A DNA stretch of 64,000 bases from the NCBI RefSeq assembly GCF_003002875.1, contig NZ_PVTH01000001.1:558001-622000 (forward strand), in the 5' to 3' direction. The notes under the pieces were generated by a model. The model saw only the letters and a program-made list of their open reading frames with translations. It made no database searches and was not told the DNA's origin. The DNA is from Arcticibacter pallidicorallinus (GTDB lineage: Bacteria > Bacteroidota > Bacteroidia > Sphingobacteriales > Sphingobacteriaceae). This document shows positions 52,245 to 60,748 of the stretch, piece after piece (position 1 is the first letter of the stretch; each line of letters starts with the position of its first letter). Position numbers and translations under genes: made by a program.

Positions 52245-52832
52245 ATGAATAGATTGTTGCAATTTCTTCGAAATAATGGCTTCTCCCTCATTATTGGAAT
52301 CGCCTTAATCGTTTTAATGGTTAGCCCTGATGCAAAGTCGTTTGTGCTACGACAGATGATGTTAACAGGGTTCTTTAATGCGAGCATCGATAGAAATACT
52401 TCTGAAGATTCGAATGATAGTCATGTTGATTTTAGTTTCGAAGACGGAAACGGAACTATTCAAAACACAGCTTCTTTGAGAAATAAGGTCGTGTTTGTTA
52501 ATTTCTGGGCATCGTGGTGCCCTCCATGCCGGGCAGAATTTCCTTCAATTGAAAAACTATATTCAGAATTTAAAGACCATCCTGATGTTTTCTTTCTGAT
52601 GATTAACGAGGATAGTGATCCTACCACCGTAAAGGCTTATCTCAATAAGGAGAAATACTCCGTTCCCCTATACAGGTCGGTCGGAAGTGTGCCCAAGGAA
52701 GTTTATTCCGGATCATTGCCCACAACAGTTGTGCTCGACAAGAGAGGCAAAGTCAGGCTTCATCATACAGGACTTGCTAATTACTCATCCGCTGGTTTTC
52801 TGAAGCAGATTGAGGAGTTGATAAGGGAGTAA
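52245..52832 (+). CDS. Membrane-anchored TlpA-family thioredoxin
   Basis: The 195-residue protein has one N-terminal membrane anchor (about 12-30, FSLIIGIALIVLMVS). A thioredoxin domain follows with VVFVNFWASWCPPCRAEFPSIEKL, so the redox pair is Cys-Pro-Pro-Cys, and a cis-Pro loop YSGSLPTTVVLDKRGKV. It probably reduces disulfides in the periplasm, for example in cytochrome c maturation. The ATG at 52245 is chosen because it places the anchor at the N-terminus; an earlier TTG (52179) is in frame. Confidence 0.88.
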   Translation: MNRLLQFLRNNGFSLIIGIALIVLMVSPDAKSFVLRQMMLTGFFNASIDRNTSEDSNDSHVDFSFEDGNGTIQNTASLRNKVVFVNFWASWCPPCRAEFPSIEKLYSEFKDHPDVFFLMINEDSDPTTVKAYLNKEKYSVPLYRSVGSVPKEVYSGSLPTTVVLDKRGKVRLHHTGLANYSSAGFLKQIEELIRE

Positions 52833-52854
52833 CTTATTCATTATATTTATCTCA

Positions 52855-53877
52855 ATGAAAAAAATTGGCTTTTTATCGTTCGGGCATTGGTCGAATCAAC
52901 CTTCTTATAAGGCCCGTAGCGCTGGGGATACTTTGCTTCAAGCCATTGAACTTGCTGTTGCCGCAGAGGAACTTGGCCTTGACGGTGCCTATTTCCGGGT
53001 GCATCATTTCGCTGCTCAACTGGCATCACCGTTTCCTTTGCTGGCTGCCGTTGCGGCAAGGACGAGTAAAATCGAGATCGGTACCGGCGTGATCGATATG
53101 CGGTATGAAAACCCTATGTACATGGTGGAAGATGCCGGTGCTGCTGATCTTATTTCCGGAGGGCGCTTGCAGCTGGGCATTAGCAGAGGTTCTCCGGAGC
53201 AGGTGATCGACGGGTGGCGATATTTCGGCTATGAACCGAAAGAAGGAGAAAGTGACGCCGATATGGGAAGAAGAAAAGCTCTGGAATTTTTGGATAAACT
53301 CAAAGGTGTCGGCTTTGCTAAGCCTAATCCGTATCCCATGTTTCCCAATCCGCCGGGATTGTTGCGGTTGGAACCGCACTCAGAAGGTCTGCGGGATCGT
53401 ATCTGGTGGGGCGCGGCATCGAATGCTACGGCTATTTGGGCTGCCGAAAACGGGATGCATCTGCAGAGCTCTACACTGAAATACGATGAGAGTGGCAAGC
53501 CGTTTCATGTACAGCAGGCTGAACAGTTACGGCTTTTTAAAGATGCCTGGAAGAAAGCTGGACACGCGGGGGAACCCCGTACATCGATAAGCCGTTCAAT
53601 CTTCGCGTTGGTTAATGACCAGGACCGGTATTATTTCGGTCATGAAGCGAGTCGTGACGACAAGTTCGGTTATATCGATAGTAATAAGCGGGCGATCTTT
53701 GGCAAGGGTTACGCAGCGGAACCGCAGCAGCTTATTGACGAATTGGCCAAAGATGAAGCTATCCAGGAAGCCGACACACTGTTATTGACCATACCGAACA
53801 CTTTGGGCGTTGACTACAATGTGCATGTATTGTCCTCGATTTTGGAACATGTCGCGCCCGGGCTAGGGTGGCGGTGA
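52855..53877 (+). CDS. LLM-class flavin-dependent oxidoreductase
   Basis: The 340-residue protein has the luciferase-like TIM-barrel signatures: AVAAEELGLDGAYFRVHHF, RTSKIEIGTGVIDMRYENPMYMVEDAGAADLISGGRLQLGISRGSPEQ, and RIWWGAASNATAIWAAENGMHLQSS. Members use FMNH2 or F420H2 to oxygenate or reduce small substrates; Bacteroidetes versions probably use flavin. Substrate unknown. It is 22 bases after the TlpA gene and may be cotranscribed. Confidence 0.88.
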   Translation: MKKIGFLSFGHWSNQPSYKARSAGDTLLQAIELAVAAEELGLDGAYFRVHHFAAQLASPFPLLAAVAARTSKIEIGTGVIDMRYENPMYMVEDAGAADLISGGRLQLGISRGSPEQVIDGWRYFGYEPKEGESDADMGRRKALEFLDKLKGVGFAKPNPYPMFPNPPGLLRLEPHSEGLRDRIWWGAASNATAIWAAENGMHLQSSTLKYDESGKPFHVQQAEQLRLFKDAWKKAGHAGEPRTSISRSIFALVNDQDRYYFGHEASRDDKFGYIDSNKRAIFGKGYAAEPQQLIDELAKDEAIQEADTLLLTIPNTLGVDYNVHVLSSILEHVAPGLGWR

Positions 53878-53888
53878 GTTACACCGCC
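53870..53888. terminator. Probable terminator between convergent genes
   Basis: GGCGGTG and CACCGCC form a perfect 7-bp stem over loop AGTTA. The left arm contains the oxidoreductase stop codon. It is followed by GTTTCTC, a weak T-run. It lies six bases before the end of the convergent lipoprotein gene. Confidence 0.4.
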
Positions 53889-53893
53889 GTTTC

Positions 53894-54736
53894 TCACTTC
53901 ACTGAAATGTTAAATTCCTGCGTTACCATCTTCCCTTCGAGCACCGTTATCTGGTTCTTATGAATCGGGACGTACACCTCTCTTGGGGTGCCTGCCCCGA
54001 GAAGCTGAACTAGAACCGGACGGGAGGTGTTCAGGAGAAGAATATCAATTGGCCCGTCCAGATTGCTCGATCTTGGAAATGTGTAGTTCTGGACGCGTCC
54101 AAAAGTACTTCCCGATGCAAACATGACTGCTGTCTGCTCTAGATAAATCTCCACCTGATAGTCCGTCAAATCGGAGATCCTCACCTCCAGCTTTCCAATG
54201 ATTCGCTGCATGATTATGTCCAGTGTTTTATCGCTAGCGATGTTCGCGTCCACCTGCGCCAAAAAGGTATCGGTGGTTTGATACGTTCGGTTCGCTTCGC
54301 TGTGGGATTTTTGCCAGTATTGCATATTCGCCTCCTGGTAGGGCAACATTACAGCGCTAAGAGTGTCTTGAAGCCGAAACTGATTAATGCCAAAAGGCGT
54401 TTGCGAACTTGCAGCTACAAACCGATAGTTTCCCTTGGGTAGCTCAAATTCGATATCTCCGAAATTGCTTTGCGTGAAGAGGTGCGTTTGTCGAGCCACC
54501 TCATTTCCTGTTTCCATGCTATACACAATGACACTCAACTGGGAAACGTAATTCTTAAGCGGTTCTGTTTGAAAGCCGGTGTTTGGCTCTCCTACCGTAT
54601 GGTTATACCCCCCGAAGCGGAAGTCAACCAGATACTTCTTTTTACCGTGACCGTCGTGAAGATCCAAAAACGCCTGCTCACAACCAGAAAGTGTTGTGAG
54701 AAATACCAATGAAATGAAAATGATGAGAGTTTTCAT
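53894..54736 (-). CDS. Lipoprotein of unknown function, fimbrillin-like
   Basis: The 280-residue lipoprotein (lipobox LSGC19, then EQAFLDLHDGHGKKK) is beta-rich: YVSQLSVIVYSMETGNEV, IEFELPKGNYRFVAASSQ, and IIGKLEVRISDLTDYQVEIYLEQTAVMFA. The alternation of a strand carrying a putative backbone turn and a second domain after TLDIIMQRIIGKLEV resembles FimB/Mfa2-type anchors of Bacteroidetes fimbriae. I could not confirm this, and no fimbrillin gene is beside it. Confidence 0.5.
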   Translation of the reverse strand: MKTLIIFISLVFLTTLSGCEQAFLDLHDGHGKKKYLVDFRFGGYNHTVGEPNTGFQTEPLKNYVSQLSVIVYSMETGNEVARQTHLFTQSNFGDIEFELPKGNYRFVAASSQTPFGINQFRLQDTLSAVMLPYQEANMQYWQKSHSEANRTYQTTDTFLAQVDANIASDKTLDIIMQRIIGKLEVRISDLTDYQVEIYLEQTAVMFASGSTFGRVQNYTFPRSSNLDGPIDILLLNTSRPVLVQLLGAGTPREVYVPIHKNQITVLEGKMVTQEFNISVK

Positions 54737-55025
54737 AGGCTTTTTTTTATAAATATACAGGTAATCAGTTGTTTAGCCCATAGGTATTTGAGGTCGAGAC
54801 GAAATTGGTGATTTCGGGAAACATTCTCACACAGTGTATTCACATCGCAGCCATCACTATTGTTCCTGCCTTATTTCGGAGCTGATTGATCAAACAAGAG
54901 ACCTTGTGTGATAGTATGAAGAATAGAGAATATAGGATATACTGCTGGTTAGGAATGCGGTCTAAATTAAACCAAACATGCATTCCCTTGTTAGAAATTA
55001 AATACTTCAATTTTAGCTGTACTGA

Positions 55026-56108
55026 ATGAATAATTTAATTCCCTACTTCGAACATATCCCTGACTTTATTTTTAACCTTTTGCTTCTGTTTCTTGCAATC
55101 ATCGCCGGTCTGGTTATCAGATTCATTTTGAATAAGAGTTTCTGGATTTATTACCGACGGAGCAAAAGTTTCACTTCTCAGCAAATCATCAGGCATCTGC
55201 ATACTCCTGTGGGTTTTCTTCTTCCGCTGATGATGGTAAATGCCACCCTTCCGCTGATGAGAATGAGTAAGGATGCTTTGGCAGTGGTTGATAAGACTGT
55301 TGAGATTGGCCTTGTCCTGGCCTTTGCAGCGGTCATAATTTATTCGATTAAAATACTCGAATTGGTGGTATTCCATATATACGACATTAGTCAGTCAAAC
55401 AATCTCAAAGCGAGGAGGATCCGTACACAAATGCAGTTTATTCGACAACTGCTCGTGTCGATCATTGTGGTGTTGACTCTCGCCGCTATACTCATGAGTT
55501 TCGAAAATATGCGTAAGCTGGGAGCCGGCTTGTTAGGGGGAGTGGCTATAGGCGCAACCATCCTGGGATTTGCTGCCCAACAATCCCTTGGCAATTTACT
55601 TGCCGGATTCCAGATTGCCTTCACACAACCTATACGCATCGATGACGTGCTTGTTGTCGAGGGCGAATGGGGGAGAGTGGAGGAAATCACGCTGACTTAT
55701 GTGGTGCTGAGAATCTGGGATCAAAGGCGACTGATTCTTCCAATCAGTTACTTTATTCAGAAGCCTTTTCAAAACTGGACACGCAACTCTTCGGATATTC
55801 TGGGTACAGCCTTTTTTTATCTCGATTATCGTGTTCCGGTAGAAAAGGTCCGTGAAGAACTTACCCGTTTGCTGCAATTATCTCCGCTGTGGGATGGAAA
55901 AGTAGACGTGTTACAGGTAACCGACACCAAGGAAAGAAGCGTTGAAATTCGGGCACTAATGAGCGCCAGAAATTCGGGAGAGGCATTCGATCTTCGGTGT
56001 TACATCAGGGAGAATTTAATCAAGTTCATTGAGAATAACTATCCCGAAAGCTTGCCGCGGACGAGAGCCGAAATTGACCAGGCCGTAGTAGTAACGGACT
56101 GCCGATAG
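55026..56108 (+). CDS. MscS-family mechanosensitive channel
   Basis: The 360-residue membrane protein has four hydrophobic helices (about 15-32, 62-80, 95-118, 140-160). The pore-lining helix is rich in Gly/Ala: GAGLLGGVAIGATILGFAAQQSLGNLLAGFQIAFTQPIRIDD, characteristic of MscS. The beta domain follows (VLVVEGEWGRVEEITLTYVVLRIWDQRRLILPISYF) with a C-terminal alpha/beta part. It releases solutes under hypo-osmotic stress. Confidence 0.92.
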   Translation: MNNLIPYFEHIPDFIFNLLLLFLAIIAGLVIRFILNKSFWIYYRRSKSFTSQQIIRHLHTPVGFLLPLMMVNATLPLMRMSKDALAVVDKTVEIGLVLAFAAVIIYSIKILELVVFHIYDISQSNNLKARRIRTQMQFIRQLLVSIIVVLTLAAILMSFENMRKLGAGLLGGVAIGATILGFAAQQSLGNLLAGFQIAFTQPIRIDDVLVVEGEWGRVEEITLTYVVLRIWDQRRLILPISYFIQKPFQNWTRNSSDILGTAFFYLDYRVPVEKVREELTRLLQLSPLWDGKVDVLQVTDTKERSVEIRALMSARNSGEAFDLRCYIRENLIKFIENNYPESLPRTRAEIDQAVVVTDCR

Positions 56109-56290
56109 TGAGGTGAGAAGAAATTATTTATTTGGCTCCCTGATACCGCCGAAATTTATATTTAAGTTAGCAATAGGCAATCTCAGTAGATTGCTGTTAT
56201 ACAATGACGAGAGGAATGACCAAACTCTTAGTTATGAAGCTGCATCTTGATTGGACCATAATAATTTAGGAGCTCCGGGGAGATTAAACT

Positions 56291-56713
56291 ATGGCGACAA
56301 AAAACAAAACGGCATCTACGCCCGTCAGCGTAGTAGAGTTTATAAACTCATCTGTTGAAAGCACACAAAGGAAGCAAAACAGCTTTCGTCTCATTGAACT
56401 AATGCAGGAATGGTCCGGCTGCGAACCCAAAATGTATGGGCCGACGATAATAGGATTTGGAAGCTATCATTATAAATATGCCAGCGGCCATGAAGGAGAT
56501 GCCCCTTTAATCGGGTTTTCGCCACGGAAAGCTGAGTTTTCACTTTATGTAACCGCTCCGGGGAATGAGGACCAAAACCATTTTGATAAATTAGGTAAAG
56601 TTAAGATGGGAAAAGCGTGTATCTATTTCAAGAAGTTGGATGATCTCAATCTCGATGCCCTGGAACAGATTAGTATAGCGACGATCAGATACATAAAGAA
56701 GCACTACGCATGA
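56291..56713 (+). CDS. DUF1801-family protein
   Basis: The 140-residue protein contains MYGPTIIGFGSYHYKYASGHEGDAPLIGFSPRKAEFSLYV, the characteristic stretch of DUF1801 (YdhG/YjbR-like fold). Function is not established; some members bind iron or are linked to stress. It is preceded by a good Shine-Dalgarno-like GGAGCTCCGGGGAG. The next gene begins in its stop codon. Confidence 0.85.
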   Translation: MATKNKTASTPVSVVEFINSSVESTQRKQNSFRLIELMQEWSGCEPKMYGPTIIGFGSYHYKYASGHEGDAPLIGFSPRKAEFSLYVTAPGNEDQNHFDKLGKVKMGKACIYFKKLDDLNLDALEQISIATIRYIKKHYA

Positions 56714-56991
56714 GTTTGAGAAAGACGATTCTATTTACTCTTCATTATGCAAGTGAGGCTTATTCCATACAAGTCATGCCCAATGAGTATTATAGTTTAA
56801 TGACCCTCATCGCAGACAAGCTCGCCATTCCGGGCTTCGGTTTGTGTTGCGGAATGGGCAGTTGTGGCACTTGCCTGGTGCAGATCGCTCATGCTCAAAG
56901 CAAAGCGAAAGCAAATGTTCTGGCTTGCGACATACGTGTGGATGACAGTCTTGCTAACGCAGTGATTATCATTCCGGACACCAGATTTTGA
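56710..56991 (+). CDS. 2Fe-2S ferredoxin-like protein
   Basis: The 93-residue protein has the plant-type ferredoxin pattern: Cys47-x4-Cys52-x2-Cys55 in CCGMGSCGTC and Cys73 in VLACDIRV, with an extra Cys46. It would hold a 2Fe-2S cluster and carry single electrons. The gene starts within the stop of the DUF1801 gene (ATGA), suggesting that the two proteins are used together. No partner reductase is adjacent. Confidence 0.85.
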   Translation: MSLRKTILFTLHYASEAYSIQVMPNEYYSLMTLIADKLAIPGFGLCCGMGSCGTCLVQIAHAQSKAKANVLACDIRVDDSLANAVIIIPDTRF

Positions 56992-57194
56992 AATCCCGAT
57001 ATTGCTGTTTCGAACAATATGGAGGCGTTTCCTGACAAATGTCCTATCGTTTTAGACAATTTTACTATTCCCGCTTCTCCTAATCAGTTAATATTGTGAC
57101 GGATATCGTGATGTTTTGTGAAAGAACTTAAACGAGTTTCTGAAAAGTCTGATCTGAGTAACTAACCTAAATTAATTATACCTAAAGTTCAAAT

Positions 57195-57929
57195 ATGGAC
57201 ATAAAACGCAAATCATTATTGCTGGGGATGGCCTTTGTAATTTCTGCCGGAATGGGATTACAAAAAGTGTCTGGCAATTTAAAGGACAAGATCGACAGTA
57301 CTGTGCAAAAAGACACCTCAAGAAGTATAGCATCGTACTTCAGCCCAGCGACAACATCAAAGAAGACGCCTGACTCTGAAGGCTTCATCCAACGATGGCT
57401 ACTCCTGGAGCCGATAAATAAACCTAACCGCACTAATACGGTATTTACTGACAGCTACTTAAGGGCAGCTTTTGCTGAGAAATATTTCCCAAATCAATTA
57501 ACTGTTCTGCCGAAAAATGGAGATAAGGTCAAGGTTGGAGATCAGGAGCTTAAATGGCATGCTCTGGATAGCAAAAATTTTAATGTAAAGCTGTTTCGCT
57601 TTGCACACGGGCTGGAGAAGGAGATATATGGAGTGCTTTTTTGGGCGGTGACCATTGTGGATAGTCCCAGGGAAATGAAAGATGTAAGAATGGCTGTCGG
57701 GTCAAATTCAGCATCAATGTGGTGGTTAAATGGGAAGGAGGCCCTTTTGCTTTCAGGTGACAGGCGTATGGTAATGGATGATGTTGTTTCAAGACGGCTA
57801 ACGCTCAACAAAGGCAGAAACATCATCCGCGGCGCAGTAATCAACGGTCCGGGAATGAGTGATTTCTGCGTCCGTTTTTTAGATGACAAGGGCGAGCCGG
57901 TAAAATCTCTCAACATAAGCCATAAATGA
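57195..57929 (+). CDS. Secreted jelly-roll protein, like the N-terminal module of acetylxylan esterases
   Basis: The 244-residue protein has a signal peptide (LLGMAFVISAGMGLQ). Its body has FIQRWLLLEPINKPNRTN, GDKVKVGDQELKWHALDSK, FWAVTIVDSPREMKDVRMAVGSNSASMWWLNGKEALLLSGDRRM and LNKGRNIIRGAVINGPGMSDFCVRFLD. This is the galactose-binding-like module often found in front of secreted esterases and glycosidases. No catalytic domain is attached; it stops after the module. It is 12 bases before a GH43 gene and may assist it in substrate binding. Confidence 0.65.
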   Translation: MDIKRKSLLLGMAFVISAGMGLQKVSGNLKDKIDSTVQKDTSRSIASYFSPATTSKKTPDSEGFIQRWLLLEPINKPNRTNTVFTDSYLRAAFAEKYFPNQLTVLPKNGDKVKVGDQELKWHALDSKNFNVKLFRFAHGLEKEIYGVLFWAVTIVDSPREMKDVRMAVGSNSASMWWLNGKEALLLSGDRRMVMDDVVSRRLTLNKGRNIIRGAVINGPGMSDFCVRFLDDKGEPVKSLNISHK

Positions 57930-57941
57930 TAAAGAATTACC

Positions 57942-59393
57942 ATGATCAAAGGAATTAAAAGAACTGGCACAATAGCCATATTAACATGCTTGGTGACAAG
58001 CGCAGCAATAGCACAAGTAGGAAAACCATTTATTCATGATCCGTCGACCATCGCGGAATGCGACGGTAAGTATTACACATTTGGCACCGGGTCTGGCGGT
58101 TTAATATCGAAAGATGGCTGGACATGGGAAAAAGGCGGTGTACGACCGGGCGGCGGAGCTGCTCCGGATGTTTTGAAAATAGGTGACCGCTACCTTGTCG
58201 CGTATGGTGCAACCGGAGGGGGCTTAGGTGGTGGACACAACGGCAGGATACTGACTATGTGGAACAAAACGCTTGATCCTGATTCCCCTGATTTCAAATA
58301 CACAGAGGCTATCGTAGTGGCATCTTCCGATGGAACGGAAGATTGCGACGCTATTGACCCCGGACTTCTGCTTGATCCTACGGACGGCCGTTTATGGTTA
58401 TCTTATGGTACTTACTTTGGGTTCATTCGCCTCGTAGAACTTGATCCGAAAACAGGTAAACGTGTGGAAGGGAATGAAGCAATCAATATTGCTATTGATT
58501 GCGAGGCTACAACTATGATGTATCAGGATGGCTGGTATTATCTTCTTGGGACGCACGGAACGTGCTGCGACGGGCCGAACTCGACTTATAATATTGTAGT
58601 GGGCCGCTCCAGGAAGGTTACTGGTCCTTATCTGGATAATATGGGAAGGGACATGTTAAAGGGTGGAGGTAAAATGGTTATTGCTGCTGGTGGAAGGGTA
58701 AACGGGCCCGGCCACTTCGGACGCTTGGTCCTTGGTGACGGAGTTGAGAAGATGTCTTGTCACTTTGAAGCGGATCTGGATCAAAGCGCTAGAAGTGTAT
58801 TGGGTATTCGGCCATTACTTTGGAAAAATGGATGGCCGGTTGCAGGGGATTTGTTTAAGGAAGGGACTTACGAAATTGAATCAGAGAGAAGAGGATATGC
58901 GTTGGAGTTGACGGTTGATTTTACAAGAATGCCTGGTGGAATGCGTGGGTTTAACCGTGATAACAACGAGCCTATAAAGCCTGTTGCCTCACAACAATTG
59001 GCAGACGTTATTAAACTATGGCCTACAGGGAATATCGATGTGAGAATAGGTGACTACATGTTCCGCCCCCATCAAAAATGGACAATTACAGCGGTTCCTG
59101 AAGCAGGCGGCCATTTAGGCGGCCCTTATTTTAAAATCGTAATAGAAGGAACCGACCGGGCATTAGCAGCAACTGCAGACGCTGAGGTGATCACTGTTCC
59201 AAAATTTACAGGCGCTCAGGAACAGTTATGGCGGATCGATCAACTTACTGATGGCACCTACAGGATAATGCCCAAAGTCATTCCTGGTTTAAATAAGAAC
59301 CTGGCTTTAGTGTCTGCCGGAGATAGCACGCCCACACTTGGCGAGTTTGATATGAAGAGCGATAATTCTAAATGGAATTTTAAAGCTCATTGA
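57942..59393 (+). CDS. GH43 glycosidase with ricin-type lectin tail
   Basis: The 483-residue secreted enzyme (signal peptide ending AAIAQ) is a five-bladed-propeller GH43: base Asp33 (FIHDPST), pKa-modulating Asp139 (DAIDPGLL) and acid Glu188 (IDCEATTMM). GRVNGPGHFGRLVLGD supplies a late blade with the His typical of the family. A C-terminal beta-trefoil (about 370-483; AQEQLWRIDQLTDGTYRIMP, NSKWNF) resembles a ricin-B lectin. GH43 enzymes act on arabinans, arabinoxylan or galactans; arabinofuranosidase or arabinanase action is most likely. It forms a two-gene unit with the preceding jelly-roll protein. Confidence 0.88.
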   Translation: MIKGIKRTGTIAILTCLVTSAAIAQVGKPFIHDPSTIAECDGKYYTFGTGSGGLISKDGWTWEKGGVRPGGGAAPDVLKIGDRYLVAYGATGGGLGGGHNGRILTMWNKTLDPDSPDFKYTEAIVVASSDGTEDCDAIDPGLLLDPTDGRLWLSYGTYFGFIRLVELDPKTGKRVEGNEAINIAIDCEATTMMYQDGWYYLLGTHGTCCDGPNSTYNIVVGRSRKVTGPYLDNMGRDMLKGGGKMVIAAGGRVNGPGHFGRLVLGDGVEKMSCHFEADLDQSARSVLGIRPLLWKNGWPVAGDLFKEGTYEIESERRGYALELTVDFTRMPGGMRGFNRDNNEPIKPVASQQLADVIKLWPTGNIDVRIGDYMFRPHQKWTITAVPEAGGHLGGPYFKIVIEGTDRALAATADAEVITVPKFTGAQEQLWRIDQLTDGTYRIMPKVIPGLNKNLALVSAGDSTPTLGEFDMKSDNSKWNFKAH

Positions 59394-59413
59394 GTTTATA
59401 CTTTACTTTATCG

Positions 59414-59446
59414 AAGGCGCAGGTTAGAACTAACTTGCGCCTTTTT
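59414..59446 (+). terminator. Intrinsic terminator after the GH43 gene
   Basis: AAGGCGCAGGTTAG and CTAACTTGCGCCTT form a long stem (59414-59427 and 59430-59443; one G-T or mismatch) over a two-base loop, followed by TTTTT. It lies 20 bases after the stop codon. Confidence 0.85.
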
Positions 59447-59640
59447 ATTACTTAGGGTTAAGCGTTATAGATGGGTAGAATTGAAAGGATTGAGTTATTG
59501 CAGCTTTCAAAGACCCCTGGCTCAGAATTTTTAACATATGTCTATTGGCTTCAGAAAATTCGTTATTAGACATCGATGTATTGTATTGAAAATGAGTCTG
59601 ATTGTTCGGATTAATAATCTAATTTTATAAAAAAATTAAC

Positions 59641-60093
59641 ATGAAAAAAACCTTCTTATCACTATTACTCGTATTAAGTATAACCCTTTCTTTCAGTCAG
59701 GAAAACAGTACTTACAAAGCATCATTAAAAAAAATGATCCAGGTTTCAGGTTCAGAATCAGCCTCCAAAGGCATAGTAAATCAAATGATCACCATGTTTA
59801 AACAGCAGCAAGCAAATGTGCCTGTCGAATTTTGGGATGAATTTGCTGCCGAAATGAACAGAGATGCTATCGGCCAGCTTGTAGACATGCTAACGCCGAT
59901 ATACCAAAAACACTTAACTGAGAAAGACCTTCAAGGTGTGATTTCTTTTTATGAAACGCCTTCTGGCAAAAAGTTCGCAGAGAAAACTCCTCTTATTACT
60001 CAGGAGTCGATGCTCGCAGGTCAGGAGTGGGGTAAGCAAATTGCCACCAAGGTGGTTGAAAGGCTTCAAGCGAAGGGATATATGAACAAATAA
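59641..60093 (+). CDS. Secreted DUF2059 protein
   Basis: The 150-residue protein has a signal peptide (MKKTFLSLLLVLSITLSFSQ). The DUF2059 pattern is all-helical: LKKMIQVSGSESASKGIVNQMITMF, MLTPIYQKHLTEKDLQGVISFYETPSGKKFAEKTPLITQES. Function is unknown; the family is common in secreted helical proteins. It is preceded by an AT-rich leader. Confidence 0.88.
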   Translation: MKKTFLSLLLVLSITLSFSQENSTYKASLKKMIQVSGSESASKGIVNQMITMFKQQQANVPVEFWDEFAAEMNRDAIGQLVDMLTPIYQKHLTEKDLQGVISFYETPSGKKFAEKTPLITQESMLAGQEWGKQIATKVVERLQAKGYMNK

Positions 60094-60113
60094 AACGCCA
60101 AAAATAAACGCCG

Positions 60114-60659
60114 ATGGGAAAGTTAATCATGTGGAATATCATCACACTGGATGGTTATTTTGAAGGAACAAAAAGTTGGGATCTTCCTTTTCATGAAACG
60201 GTGTGGGGGCCAGAGTTAGAGCGTCTGTCCATCGGGCAGCTGGAATCAGCAGCTTATCTGGTGTTTGGGCGCGTGACGTACGAAGGAATGGCGGCCTACT
60301 GGACGGACGCTGAAGGCGAAATTGCTGACTTGATGAATAGCATACCCAAAATAGTCATCTCCCGGACGCTCGAATCAGCCGACTGGACTAACTCGACCTT
60401 GGTTCAGGAAAATATAGTATCCGAACTCATACGTTTAAAGTCGGAAGCCGATAAAGATATGTATGTATTTGGCAGTGCCAACTTATCGGAGACACTCATA
60501 AGAGAGGAGATTTTTGATGAATATAGAATTGGAGTAGCACCGGTTCTTCTAGGAAGTGGGAAGCGTTTGTTTCCTGAATTAATGAATACAAAAAAGTTAT
60601 CTCTGCTTTCTTCTCAGCCTCTTAGCAATGGAGGTATCGTATTGAAATACCGATCTTAA
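60114..60659 (+). CDS. Dihydrofolate reductase-fold protein (RibD C-terminal type)
   Basis: The 181-residue protein starts MGKLIMWNIITLDGYFEGTKSWDLPF and has AAYLVFGRVTYEGMAAYW, IPKIVISRTLESADWTNSTL, and DMYVFGSANLSETLIREEIFDEYRIGVAPVLLGSGKRLFPE. This is the DHFR-like YyaP/YwjB group related to RibD-C reductases. It probably reduces an unknown small molecule with NADPH. It lies 20 bases after the DUF2059 gene and may share its transcript. Confidence 0.9.
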   Translation: MGKLIMWNIITLDGYFEGTKSWDLPFHETVWGPELERLSIGQLESAAYLVFGRVTYEGMAAYWTDAEGEIADLMNSIPKIVISRTLESADWTNSTLVQENIVSELIRLKSEADKDMYVFGSANLSETLIREEIFDEYRIGVAPVLLGSGKRLFPELMNTKKLSLLSSQPLSNGGIVLKYRS

Positions 60660-60665
60660 AAGACA

Positions 60666-60704
60666 AAAGCCAGAAATCATCCTATGGGGATGATTTCTGG
60701 CTTT
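60666..60704. terminator. Terminator hairpin between convergent genes
   Basis: AAAGCCAGAAATCATCC (60666-60682) pairs exactly with its complement at 60688-60704 across five bases. The plus-strand side lacks a T-run, but on the minus strand the arm leads into TTTTGTCTTTT. It best serves the minus-strand SusD gene and probably both. Confidence 0.75.
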
Positions 60705-60748
60705 GAACGTCAGCTGGTGCAAGCTGACATTCTGCATAAACAGCCATT

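Noticed and set aside
56177-56194. Hairpin GCAATCT/AGATTGC after the MscS gene
   Set aside because: The stem is perfect but short, lies about 70 bases after the stop codon and has no T-tract, so a terminator call is not supported.
57542-57979. 145-codon open frame on the minus strand
   Set aside because: It is antisense to the jelly-roll protein and the start of the GH43 gene, which have clear homology features.
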